A program made the position numbers and the translations under genes. A stretch of DNA of 9,560 nt from Schleiferiaceae bacterium (GTDB taxonomy: Bacteria > Bacteroidota > Bacteroidia > Flavobacteriales > Schleiferiaceae): NCBI GenBank assembly GCA_023260615.1, contig JALQUY010000062.1:1-9560 (forward strand), read 5' to 3'. Positions within the stretch are counted from its first letter, which is position 1. Each line of letters opens with the position of its first letter. This document shows positions 1 through 6,903 of this stretch, one piece after another. Below the pieces are notes generated by a model. It saw only the letters and a list, made by a program, of their open reading frames with translations, ran no database searches and had not been told where the DNA came from.

Positions 1-291
1 AGCGACAAGCGCCAGGTCACGCATTTGGGCAATGCCAACTGGGCGCCCTTCTTTACTCCCGACGGCCAGCACATTTTGTTTTGCAGCAACCACGCGTCCA
101 AGCGCGGATTCCCCTTCAACCTCTTCTTAATTAACGTCGATGGAACCGGATTGGAACAGGTTACGTTTGACAGCGCGTTTGATTCCTTTCCGATGTTCTC
201 GCCCGATGGGAAGAAACTGGTTTTTGCGAGCAACCGAAACAACGGCGGCACGCGCGAAACCAACCTTTTTGTAGCGGACTGGGTGGATTAA
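1..291 (+). CDS. C-terminal end of a PD40/TolB-like beta-propeller protein (5' end outside window)
   Basis: The frame is open from base 1 and closes with TAA at 289-291, giving the last 96 residues of a longer protein; the true start lies to the left. Two PD40-type blades are visible: an aromatic-rich strand, then TPDGQHILFCSN (residues about 20-31), and later FSPDGKKLVFASNRN near residues 67-81. The SPDGxxLvFxSxR pattern is the signature of WD40-like PD40 repeats found in TolB and related periplasmic or lipoprotein propellers. These usually act as binding scaffolds rather than enzymes. The chain ends shortly after the last blade (NLFVADWVD), as is common when the propeller is C-terminal. The TTG at 25 is not a credible start because the reading frame and repeat pattern continue upstream of it. 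Family assignment is fairly safe; the specific role (Tol system, peptidase propeller or other) cannot be told from this fragment. It converges on the antiporter gene with overlapping stops. Confidence 0.8.
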   Translation, partial: SDKRQVTHLGNANWAPFFTPDGQHILFCSNHASKRGFPFNLFLINVDGTGLEQVTFDSAFDSFPMFSPDGKKLVFASNRNNGGTRETNLFVADWVD

Positions 292-1589
292 GCCTCAGCC
301 TCGCTGGGGGCCTCTGGAGCACTCGATTCCTCGGAAACAAGCTCAGGATCTACGCTCGCCGTATCGCGAAGGACCTCGCCTAAAGTTCGGTGGTCGTCCT
401 TGTCGCGATTTCGGACCATTCCCCACGCCATAAAGACGGAGCTCGCGAGGATGATGTAGAGCAGGATGCCATTGTCAAACTGGGCGATGCCCATGGTGGG
501 CGGAATGGCATAGAACAGCAAAATGGTGATTAGGCCGCGGGGCGCCAAATAGGTGAGGATGGCTTCCGGTTTGGGTACGGTCCACTGGACGGCGACGGCA
601 CGGATTCGGTAAATGCCCACGAGGGCCAAAAGGGCAAAGAAAATGACCAAGGGATTGGCCAAAGAACCTAGGTCAATGCTGTAGCCAAAGACGACGAAGA
701 AGAACGTTCGGACAATAAAGGCGGTCTCGCGCGTAATCAATTTGAAGTCGTTCAACAGGCCACTCACGATGTCCGCTTTGAGCCATTTTTGCAACTTGCC
801 GGGGAAGAACAAATTGGGGTTGTTGAGGATCAGACCGAAGATCAAAATAACCAGCAACGAGCTCAAATGCAGCATCTTACCTACTGCATACAGCAGGATG
901 AGTACCGCGATCAAGAGGAAGAGTTTGAGCTGCGTTTTGATGTTTTGGAGTAGCAAGACCAAGAGGTAGGAAAAGACGGCTGAAACCAGCACACTCACCC
1001 CAAATGACCAGCCAAATTGCAGCAGCCATTCGCTGGTGCTGCCCCCAGGATTTTCAAAGCCCTCCACCAAGAAATAGAAGAGCATAATGCCCAAAATATC
1101 GCTAAACGTGGACTGGTAAATCATGAACTCTTTGAGGTCATGACGCATGTTCTCCACCGAAGGAATGATGATGGCCGAACTCAAGATGCTCAAGGGCACC
1201 GCATAGAGGATGGCGCGGTCCCATGGGGCGTCCATGCCCACGTGAAAAAGGGCGGACAGAAAGAAGGTGGTTGCACCCATTTCCAGGAGGGTGAGAAGCA
1301 AGCTTCGGCCAATCATGCCGGAGTGTTCCCGGCGCAGCTCCAAGTCTAGCGCGGCTTCCAAGACGATCATGATCAATCCGACCGAACCCAAAATCTCCAG
1401 CGCTGGACGAACATCCGGCTGTGGAAGCGCTGCATATTGCCCGCCTAAATTGAATAAAATACCCATGCCCAAAAGCATGAGCACGCTGGGAATGCGCGTC
1501 TTCTTGGCCAATAAGTTGAACAAGTAGGAGACAATCACAATTGCGGCCAGCGCAATCAGAATGGACGGGGTGTTAATCAAGTGGTTCAC
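288..1589 (-). CDS. CPA-family cation/proton antiporter (Na_H_Exchanger domain)
   Basis: This 433-residue, very hydrophobic protein has about 12 membrane segments running from residue 8 to residue 392. It matches the Na+/H+ exchanger fold (monovalent cation/proton antiport in the inner membrane, pH and ion homeostasis). Visible signatures are YQSTFSDILGIMLFY (residues 158-172), where D164 falls at the usual ion-binding aspartate, an ITRETAFIVRTFFFVVFG stretch (285-302), and YLAPRGLITILLFY (347-360), resembling the conserved late-helix Arg-Gly motif of NhaP-like proteins. The family's Asp-Asp or Asn-Asp pair is Ser-Asp here (S163-D164). Residues 393-433 form a short hydrophilic, Glu-rich cytoplasmic tail with no RCK/TrkA domain. 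The start is GTG at 1589; an in-frame TAA 12 bases upstream excludes a longer protein, and the next Met (residue 38) would remove the first helix. It lies downstream of typA on the same strand, separated by a repeat-filled gap. Substrate ion (Na+, K+ or Li+) is not predictable. Confidence 0.85.
   Translation of the reverse strand: MNHLINTPSILIALAAIVIVSYLFNLLAKKTRIPSVLMLLGMGILFNLGGQYAALPQPDVRPALEILGSVGLIMIVLEAALDLELRREHSGMIGRSLLLTLLEMGATTFFLSALFHVGMDAPWDRAILYAVPLSILSSAIIIPSVENMRHDLKEFMIYQSTFSDILGIMLFYFLVEGFENPGGSTSEWLLQFGWSFGVSVLVSAVFSYLLVLLLQNIKTQLKLFLLIAVLILLYAVGKMLHLSSLLVILIFGLILNNPNLFFPGKLQKWLKADIVSGLLNDFKLITRETAFIVRTFFFVVFGYSIDLGSLANPLVIFFALLALVGIYRIRAVAVQWTVPKPEAILTYLAPRGLITILLFYAIPPTMGIAQFDNGILLYIILASSVFMAWGMVRNRDKDDHRTLGEVLRDTASVDPELVSEESSAPEAPSEAEA
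293..309 (+). terminator. Possible 3' hairpin after the PD40 gene, inside the antiporter 3' end
   Basis: Two bases after the TAA at 289-291, CCTCAGC (293-299) can pair with GCTGGGG (303-309) around a CTC loop. This gives seven pairs, one of them G-U. No T-run follows, so it is not a classical intrinsic terminator; it could define or protect the plus-strand 3' end. The same bases encode the acidic tail of the antiporter on the other strand, so chance is possible. Confidence 0.3.
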
Positions 1590-1612
1590 GAAGGGAAATT
1601 AGGAAAATCCCG

Positions 1613-1717
1613 GGAAGGGCAGAAGGGTAGAAGGGTAAAAGGGTTTAAGGGTAAAAGGCCATTTAGCGCTTTCTCCCTTAAACCCTTAAACCCTTTAACC
1701 TTTTAAGCGAAGCGCTT
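1613..1717. repeat. Degenerate 8-base-period repeats in inverted orientation between typA and the antiporter
   Basis: From 1613 the plus strand reads as 8-base units: GGAAGGGC, AGAAGGGT, AGAAGGGT, AAAAGGGT, TTAAGGGT, AAAAGGCC (to 1660). After a short spacer containing the palindrome AGCGCT (1665-1670), the same type of unit returns inverted, as CCCTTAAA at 1675-1682 and 1683-1690 followed by CCCTTTAA and CCTTTTAA. Arms 1638-1652 and 1682-1696 are perfect 15-base complements around a 29-base loop. The block ends with AAGCG-AAG-CGCTT (1705-1717), which overlaps the typA stop codon (1716-1718). In the typA transcript this could fold into a long hairpin and affect termination or the downstream antiporter. 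It fills nearly the whole 126-base gap. Confidence 0.8.
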
Positions 1718-3491
1718 ACGCCTTCTTCACCTTCATCTTGCGTAGACGAAGGCTCTTGGGGGTCACTTCCACGAGCTCGTCGCTCTGGATGTATTCCAAG
1801 GCTTCTTCCAAACGCAGCTTGATAGCGGGGGCAATGCGCATCTTCTCGTCGGTGCCGGATGCACGAACGTTCGTGAGCTTCTTGCCCTTGGTCAAGTTGA
1901 CTTCCAAGTCGGAACCACGCGTGTGCTCGCCGGTAATTTGGCCTGCATAGATTTCTTCGCCGGGTTCGATGAAGAAACGGCCGCGGTCTTGGAGGCGGTC
2001 GATGGAGTAGGCGATGGCGGTGCCTTGCTCCATGGAAACGAGGGAACCGTTGGTGCGCTTGGGCAGGTCGCCCTTGAGGGGCTGGAATTCCAAGAAGCGG
2101 TGGTTCATGATGGCCTCACCAGCCGTGGAGGTCAGCAAGGCATTGCGCAAGCCGATCAAACCGCGGGAAGGAATGTGGAAGGTCAAGATCATGCGCTCGC
2201 CTTTGGGGGCCATGTTGAGCATCTCGCCTTTGCGGAGGGTCGCCATTTCAACGGCGGTGCCGCTCATAGATTCGGGCAAGTCGATCACGAGTTCCTCGAC
2301 AGGCTCACATTTGACGCCGTCGATTTCCTTGATGATGACCTGGGGATTGCCGATTTGCAATTCGTAGCCCTCACGACGCATCGTTTCGATCAGGACCGAA
2401 AGGTGCAATACGCCTCGGCCAAACACGCGGAAGGTATCTGCCGAATCGGTAGCCTCCACGCGAAGCGCCAAGTTCTTTTCCAATTCCTTTTCCAAGCGGT
2501 CTTTCAAGTGACGCGAGGTCACAAACTTGCCCTCCTTGCCAAAGAAGGGGGAGTCGTTAATCGTGAACACCATGCTCATTGTGGGCTCATCGATGGCAAT
2601 GGGGGGAAGGGCTTCGGGGTTTTCGTAGTCGGCTACAGTATCGCCAATTTCAAAACCTTCTACACCGTTAAAGGCACAAATTTCTCCTGCTTGTACCGTC
2701 TCTACGCGGGTGCGGCCCAGGCCGTCGAACACGTACAATTCCTTGATGCGCGATTTGGTAATGGATCCGTCGCGCTTGACCACACATACGGGTTGGTTTT
2801 CCTTCAAGCTGCCGCGGTGCAGGCGGCCGATGGCCATTCGGCCGGTATAGGAAGAATAGTCCAAAGACGTAATGAGCAGCTGGGGCGTCCCCTCCAAGGA
2901 AACGGCCTCTGGAACGTGCTTCAATACCATGTCCATCAAAGGCTCGATGGTATCCGTGGGCTGCTTCCAGTCGTAGCTCATCCAATTCTGTTTGGCAGAA
3001 CCGTATACACAAGGGAAGTCGAGTTGCTCCTCTGTGGCGTCCAAGGAGAACATGAGGTCAAATACCGCTTCGTGAGCAGCTTCTGGATCGCAGTTAGGCT
3101 TGTCGACCTTGTTGACGACGACAATGGGCTTCAGACCCATTTGCAAGGCCTTCTGAAGGACGAAGCGCGTCTGGGGCATGGGGCCTTCAAAGGCGTCGAC
3201 TAGCAGCAATACGCCGTCAGCCATATTCAAAACGCGCTCGACTTCACCGCCAAAGTCGGCGTGGCCCGGGGTGTCGATGATGTTGATCTTGACGTCCTTG
3301 TACCGAACACTCACGTTTTTGGCGAGAATGGTGATACCGCGTTCACGCTCCAAATCGTTGTTGTCCAGAATCAATTCTCCCGTTTCCTGATTGGTGCGGA
3401 AGAGTTGGCAGTAATGGAGGATTTTGTCAACCAAGGTGGTTTTGCCGTGGTCAACGTGTGCGATAATCGCAATGTTCCGAATGGGAGTCAT
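1716..3491 (-). CDS. typA: TypA/BipA translational GTPase
   Basis: This is a 591-residue EF-G-like GTPase that binds the 70S ribosome and supports 50S assembly and growth under stress or at low temperature. All G motifs are intact: G1 AHVDHGKTT (residues 11-19), G2 RGITI (51-55), G3 DTPGH (73-77, with the catalytic His77), G4 NKVD (127-130) and G5 GSAK (164-167). Domain II, the EF-G III/V-like domains and the BipA-specific C-terminal domain follow, including FHIPSRGLIGLRNALLTSTAGEA-type sequence and a basic end (RLRKMKVKKA). Length is normal for the family. I chose the ATG at 3491 because it gives MTPIRNIAIIAHVDHGK, the usual distance to G1; a TTG at 3506 would add five residues (MTPTP). A Bacteroidota-type promoter box lies at 3530-3537. 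The stop codon lies in the repeat-linked hairpin at 1705-1717. Identification is secure. Confidence 0.97.
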   Translation of the reverse strand: MTPIRNIAIIAHVDHGKTTLVDKILHYCQLFRTNQETGELILDNNDLERERGITILAKNVSVRYKDVKINIIDTPGHADFGGEVERVLNMADGVLLLVDAFEGPMPQTRFVLQKALQMGLKPIVVVNKVDKPNCDPEAAHEAVFDLMFSLDATEEQLDFPCVYGSAKQNWMSYDWKQPTDTIEPLMDMVLKHVPEAVSLEGTPQLLITSLDYSSYTGRMAIGRLHRGSLKENQPVCVVKRDGSITKSRIKELYVFDGLGRTRVETVQAGEICAFNGVEGFEIGDTVADYENPEALPPIAIDEPTMSMVFTINDSPFFGKEGKFVTSRHLKDRLEKELEKNLALRVEATDSADTFRVFGRGVLHLSVLIETMRREGYELQIGNPQVIIKEIDGVKCEPVEELVIDLPESMSGTAVEMATLRKGEMLNMAPKGERMILTFHIPSRGLIGLRNALLTSTAGEAIMNHRFLEFQPLKGDLPKRTNGSLVSMEQGTAIAYSIDRLQDRGRFFIEPGEEIYAGQITGEHTRGSDLEVNLTKGKKLTNVRASGTDEKMRIAPAIKLRLEEALEYIQSDELVEVTPKSLRLRKMKVKKA

Positions 3492-3529
3492 GGGAGTGGG
3501 GGTCAAGATGCGCCGTCTATTTGGCCGCG

Positions 3530-3537
3530 CAAAAGTA
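3530..3537 (-). promoter_or_regulatory. Bacteroidota-type -7 promoter box for typA
   Basis: Read on the minus strand this is TACTTTTG, an exact match to the TAnnTTTG -7 consensus of the Bacteroidota primary sigma factor. It is 38 bases before the typA ATG, which would give a leader of roughly 30 bases. A T-rich GGTTTTC lies upstream, but there is no clean TTTG -33 element at ideal spacing. It sits in the 84-base gap between the sulP stop and the typA ATG, so typA can be transcribed independently of sulP. Confidence 0.55.
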
Positions 3538-3575
3538 CTCCCTTTAGTCGGAAGAAAACCCGAACTCCCTGAATT

Positions 3576-5093
3576 TTAGCGGATTTCCTTTACAGCGATG
3601 TTTTTGTATCCCGAATGTTTCTTAAAATCTTCGATAACCTCTTCGATGTCAGCGTCCAAAAATTCGCATTGGCGGTAATCGAGTTCAAGTGTGGCACCTT
3701 TTGGGATACGCTCTAATCGCTCCTTGAGGAGGCCTTTGCTGAGGTAGGTCACAACTCGGCGGAAAGAAAAGGTGTAAAGCCCGTCTTTTTCACTGTAGCT
3801 GATGTTGCTCTTGAAATCCGTGATGGCGATGAAAATCAAACTCACCACCAGTCCAAGTGCAATGCCCTTGAGTAAGTCGGTAAGTAAGATGGCAACGACT
3901 GTAATGGCGAAGGGCACCCATTGGGTATAGCCTTTAGCGACGATACTTCGGATAACGGCAGGACTCACCAGCTTATAGCCCGTCATGATCAAAATGGCCG
4001 CCAGGACGGCAAGGGGGATTCGATTCAACACGGGCGTGATTGCGATGACGGCTCCCGCAAGAATGACACCATGCATAATGGCACTGGATTTATGCCGAGC
4101 ACCCATCTGGGCGTTCGCTGAAGTGCGTACGATGACCGACGTGATGGGAAGACCACCAATTAGGCCCGAGACACTGTTGCCGACCCCTTGTGCGATGAGT
4201 TCTCGGTTGGTAGGCGTGACGCGCTTTAGAGGATCCATTTTATCTGCGGCCTCAATACAAAGGAGGGTTTCAATGCTGGCTATGACGGCAATGGTCAATG
4301 CAACAATCCAAACGTCCATGTTTCCAAAGGCGCCGAAGTTGGGGGCGGTCAGCCCCTCCTTCCAGTTGGGGAGTTGGACACTGTGCTCGGCGAGAATCGT
4401 CCATTCGGGGGTGACTTGACCCAAGCCATAGCCAAGGGCTGTGCCCGCCAGGACCACCAGGAGAGGAGCTGGGAGGAATTTGGAAATGCCGAAGCGTGCA
4501 TAGCCAAACGCTTGGGTAGCGATGAGGACAATTAGGCTAAAAAATCCCACTACGGTAGGCCCGAATGTAAAAGCGCCAAGTGCATGCTGGACAGCACTAA
4601 ACGTATTCTCATTGGCTCTTTGCAGAAAGCCTTCATCGCCCATAAAGTCTACGTCGTATCCTACTAAGTGAGGAATCTGCTTGAGGATTAAAATCAAGCC
4701 GATGGCGGCCATCATGCCTTTAATGACCGTGTTGGGAATGTAGTGTCCAATAATTCCGAGCCGCAAGAATCCAAAGGCAATCTGGAAAAGTCCAGCCAAA
4801 AAGACAGCTAATAAGAAGGTGTCAAATCCACCGAGGTCTGAAATGGCAACGATAACAATAGCAATGAGTCCGGCTGCGGGTCCAGATACGCTCAAGTGCG
4901 ACCCACTGATAGCACCGACGACAATGCCGCCTACGACCCCGGCAATAATGCCTGAAATCAACGGAGCGCCCGAGCCAAGCGCAATACCGAGGCACAAGGG
5001 TAGTGCTACTAGGAAGACTACAATGGAGGAGGGAATGCTTTGACGTATGTGCTGAATCATGAGGTTGTAAGATTGGATCCCCAAGTTAGGCAT
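3576..5093 (-). CDS. SulP-family inorganic anion transporter with short STAS-like end
   Basis: This is a 505-residue inner-membrane transporter of the SulP/SLC26 family, which moves sulfate, bicarbonate or related anions, often with Na+ or H+. Evidence is the N-terminal SSIVVFLVALPLCLGIALGS block (22-41), SVSGPAAGLIAIV (68-80, the TM3 anion-site region), NTVIKGMMAAIG (121-132), the SIETLLCIEAADKMD helix (273-287) and GGLPITSVIVRTSANAQMGARHKSS (313-337). The hydrophobic core ends near residue 425. The remaining tail (about 430-505) looks like a shortened STAS domain: GATLELDYRQCEFLD (466-480) resembles its central strand, but the usual length of about 100 residues is not reached. The SPAV/ILTDLLKG region is typical of Bacteroidota and cyanobacterial bicarbonate-type members, but substrate is unproven and no carbonic anhydrase gene is adjacent. 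The start is uncertain: ATG at 5093 is used, while ATG at 5060 (MIQHIRQSIPSS) gives 494 residues and a more family-like N-terminus. Neither has a ribosome binding site. Confidence 0.9.
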   Translation of the reverse strand: MPNLGIQSYNLMIQHIRQSIPSSIVVFLVALPLCLGIALGSGAPLISGIIAGVVGGIVVGAISGSHLSVSGPAAGLIAIVIVAISDLGGFDTFLLAVFLAGLFQIAFGFLRLGIIGHYIPNTVIKGMMAAIGLILILKQIPHLVGYDVDFMGDEGFLQRANENTFSAVQHALGAFTFGPTVVGFFSLIVLIATQAFGYARFGISKFLPAPLLVVLAGTALGYGLGQVTPEWTILAEHSVQLPNWKEGLTAPNFGAFGNMDVWIVALTIAVIASIETLLCIEAADKMDPLKRVTPTNRELIAQGVGNSVSGLIGGLPITSVIVRTSANAQMGARHKSSAIMHGVILAGAVIAITPVLNRIPLAVLAAILIMTGYKLVSPAVIRSIVAKGYTQWVPFAITVVAILLTDLLKGIALGLVVSLIFIAITDFKSNISYSEKDGLYTFSFRRVVTYLSKGLLKERLERIPKGATLELDYRQCEFLDADIEEVIEDFKKHSGYKNIAVKEIR

Positions 5094-5222
5094 ACTTAAC
5101 AGAGAAACGGCAGAAAATTCGGGGGGAAATACATTTTTACTTTCCCAGGATCGTAGTGCATAGATTTTTGCGTTTCGAATAGATCGGTTTACAAGGCAAA
5201 TGCACTTGGACGGGGATGGCTG

Positions 5223-5255
5223 AGCACAATCCGAGTGAGTCGGATGCTGAATTTT
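5223..5255 (+). terminator. Terminator-like hairpin in the sulP/speA gap
   Basis: ATCCGA (5229-5234) and TCGGAT (5240-5245) form a perfect stem around GTGAG. AGC (5223-5225) and GCT (5246-5248) can extend it across a three-base bulge. A run of five T (5252-5256) follows after GAAT, as in a weak intrinsic terminator read on the plus strand. No gene is visible upstream on that strand, so it would end a small RNA or an early speA leader, or may be a chance structure. Confidence 0.35.
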
Positions 5256-5297
5256 TGGGCAACTGAATGAATGTTCATCGGGGCTTTTTCACGGGAA

Positions 5298-5328
5298 ATA
5301 TTGCTAAATATTTGAAAATCAGCAATAT
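5298..5328. promoter_or_regulatory. Inverted repeat ATATTGCT-N15-AGCAATAT (possible operator)
   Basis: Arms 5298-5305 and 5321-5328 are perfect 8-base complements. The AT-rich 15-base spacer contains the palindrome AAATATTT (5306-5313). It lies about mid-way between the divergent sulP and speA genes, 90 bases upstream of the proposed speA -7 box, so it could be a regulator site or an RNA hairpin. No regulator gene is present to link it to. Confidence 0.4.
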
Positions 5329-5377
5329 CACACACAAGTAAGTCGTTTGAAGTAAAAATTTGGACGCCATCCAACTT

Positions 5378-5413
5378 ACTTAGATGGCACTTTTAGTAGT
5401 CATCCATCTAAGT
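5378..5413. promoter_or_regulatory. 10-base inverted repeat overlapping the speA promoter region
   Basis: ACTTAGATGG (5378-5387) and CCATCTAAGT (5404-5413) are perfect complements around a 16-base spacer. The spacer covers the place where the speA -33 element should be, and the right arm ends five bases before the -7 box at 5419. A third related copy, CCATCCAACTT, lies at 5367-5377 and can pair alternatively (GCCATC 5366-5371 with GATGGC 5383-5388). Position and symmetry suit an operator for a dimeric regulator; competing pairings would suit an RNA switch only if transcription starts further upstream. Confidence 0.45.
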
Positions 5414-5418
5414 CGAAG

Positions 5419-5426
5419 TACATTTG
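5419..5426 (+). promoter_or_regulatory. Bacteroidota-type -7 promoter box for speA
   Basis: TACATTTG matches TAnnTTTG exactly. It lies 24 bases before the ATG at 5450, which implies a very short leader and argues against the upstream in-frame ATG at 5384. The candidate -33 region around 5392-5396 (TTTAG) is only a partial match to TTTG and its spacing is slightly long. Confidence 0.55.
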
Positions 5427-5449
5427 CAGCCCTTGTAAAAAGCATTCTG

Positions 5450-6853
5450 ATGAAGAACAAGTATGTAGATCTAATTGAGCAGACCTTTGATTTTCCGCAA
5501 GAGGAGTTCTATGTGGAAGACGATCAATTGCATTGGCATGACATTCCTCTAATGGAACTGATCAAGCAATATGGAACGCCTTTGAAGGTGACCTACTTGC
5601 CCAAAATCTCAGAGAACATTCAACGCGCCAAGCGCATGTTCAATGTGGCGATGGCTAAAGTGGACTACCAAGGGAGCTACCACTTTTGCTATTGCACGAA
5701 GAGTTCGCATTTCCAATTCGTGATGGAAGAAGCGCTCAAGAACAACATCCACCTGGAAACCTCATCGGCTTTTGATATCAATTTGATTGAAGCATTGGAG
5801 GAAGAGGGCAAAATCACGAAAGACCAATTCGTGGTATGCAACGGCTACAAGCGCGCTCAGTATTTGGAAAACATTGCGCGATTGATCAATGAGGGCTGGA
5901 CCAATGTCATTCCTGTTATGGACAACAAGGAAGAGCTCCCGATGCTGGTGGACCAGATCCACAAGGGAACGGGTCCTTTAAAAATTGGCATTCGAATCGC
6001 CGCTGAGGAAGAGCCCAAATTTGAATTCTACACGTCTCGTCTCGGCATTTCCTACAAGGACGTTCTTCCGATGTACAAGAACTACCTGATGGACCAGGAG
6101 AATGTGGAACTGAAGATGCTCCACTTCTTCATCAATACGGGCATCAATGACACCGCGTACTATTGGAACGAACTCCTCAAGTGTGTCAATGTTTACATCC
6201 AATTGAAGAAGGTCTGCCCCACGTTGGACTCCTTGAACATTGGCGGCGGCTTCCCCATCAAGAACAGTTTGAGCTTTGCCTACGACTATGAATACATGGC
6301 CGAGGAAATCATTGCCCAAATCAAAAACCAATGTGCACAAGCCGGAATACCCGAGCCGCACATCTTTACAGAGTTTGGAAGTTTCACGGTTGGTGAGAGT
6401 GGCGCAACGTTCTATTCTATCATGGGCGAAAAGAAGCAAAATGACCGCGAAAAGTGGTACATGATTGATTCGAGCTTCATGACCACTTTGCCCGATGCAT
6501 GGGCCATCAACAAGCGATTCATCATGCTGGCCATCAACAACTGGGAGACGCCCTATGAGCGGGTGCTCTTGGGCGGTCTAACCTGTGATTCGGACGACTA
6601 CTACAATTCGGAGCAGCACTCCAATGCCATCTTCTTGCCGAAGTTTTCGAGCGACGCACCGACCCAGTACATCGGCTTCTTCAACACGGGAGCCTATCAA
6701 GAAAGTATCTCTGGCTATGGGGGATTGCAGCACTGTCTGATCCCTGCACCTAAGCACGTCGTGATCTCACGGGATGAGGACGGCGATTGGAATACCCGAT
6801 TGTTTGCCAAAGAGCAGTCGTACAAAAGCATGCTTAAAATCCTGGGGTATTAA
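5450..6853 (+). CDS. speA: Arginine decarboxylase, short Bacteroidota type (PLP, fold III)
   Basis: This 467-residue cytosolic enzyme is expected to decarboxylate arginine to agmatine, the first step of the arginine route to polyamines. The alanine-racemase-like PLP barrel contains the Schiff-base lysine in FCYCTKSSH (K84), the phosphate-binding loop NIGGGFPIKNS (GGG at 265-267) and TEFGSFTVGESG (307-318), which replaces the EPGR motif of other fold-III decarboxylases. The C-terminal beta domain has GGLTCDSDDYYNSEQ with the catalytic cysteine C379, and FFNTGAYQES. It is much shorter than E. coli SpeA (about 658 residues) and ends in LKILGY. I chose ATG 5450 (MKNKYVDLIEQTFDFPQEEF) because the -7 box at 5419 lies between it and the earlier ATG at 5384, and because the 22 extra residues look unlike the family. 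A deoxyhypusine-synthase-like gene follows after 50 bases. Substrate preference over ornithine or diaminopimelate rests on family resemblance. Confidence 0.93.
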   Translation: MKNKYVDLIEQTFDFPQEEFYVEDDQLHWHDIPLMELIKQYGTPLKVTYLPKISENIQRAKRMFNVAMAKVDYQGSYHFCYCTKSSHFQFVMEEALKNNIHLETSSAFDINLIEALEEEGKITKDQFVVCNGYKRAQYLENIARLINEGWTNVIPVMDNKEELPMLVDQIHKGTGPLKIGIRIAAEEEPKFEFYTSRLGISYKDVLPMYKNYLMDQENVELKMLHFFINTGINDTAYYWNELLKCVNVYIQLKKVCPTLDSLNIGGGFPIKNSLSFAYDYEYMAEEIIAQIKNQCAQAGIPEPHIFTEFGSFTVGESGATFYSIMGEKKQNDREKWYMIDSSFMTTLPDAWAINKRFIMLAINNWETPYERVLLGGLTCDSDDYYNSEQHSNAIFLPKFSSDAPTQYIGFFNTGAYQESISGYGGLQHCLIPAPKHVVISRDEDGDWNTRLFAKEQSYKSMLKILGY

Positions 6854-6903
6854 CTTACGCCCCATAACACGTAGACCCTTTTACTCTCTTATTCTTAGAA
6901 CTC

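Noticed and set aside
1613..1700. Telomere-like repeat (CCCTTAAA/TTTAAGGG)
   Set aside because: It resembles eukaryotic TTTAGGG only superficially; units are degenerate, 8 bases long, inverted and flanked by bacterial genes.
1923..3203. 426-residue open frame antisense to typA
   Set aside because: It lies entirely opposite a fully conserved GTPase gene, has a low-complexity Gly/Ala/His/Val-rich composition with no domain, and is explained by codon bias of the sense gene.
5189..5374. 61-residue minus-strand frame in the sulP/speA gap
   Set aside because: No family resemblance and no start signal; it overlaps two inverted repeats and the terminator-like hairpin. Not excluded as a small gene, but unsupported.
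5384..5449. Upstream ATG extending SpeA by 22 residues
   Set aside because: The promoter-like box at 5419-5426 lies inside this extension, and the added residues do not resemble family N-termini, which match the protein beginning MKNKYVDLIEQTF.
6844..6863. GGGGTA...CCCC pairing around the speA stop as an attenuator
   Set aside because: Only four contiguous G-C pairs plus two A-T pairs across a bulge, no T-run; too weak to call.
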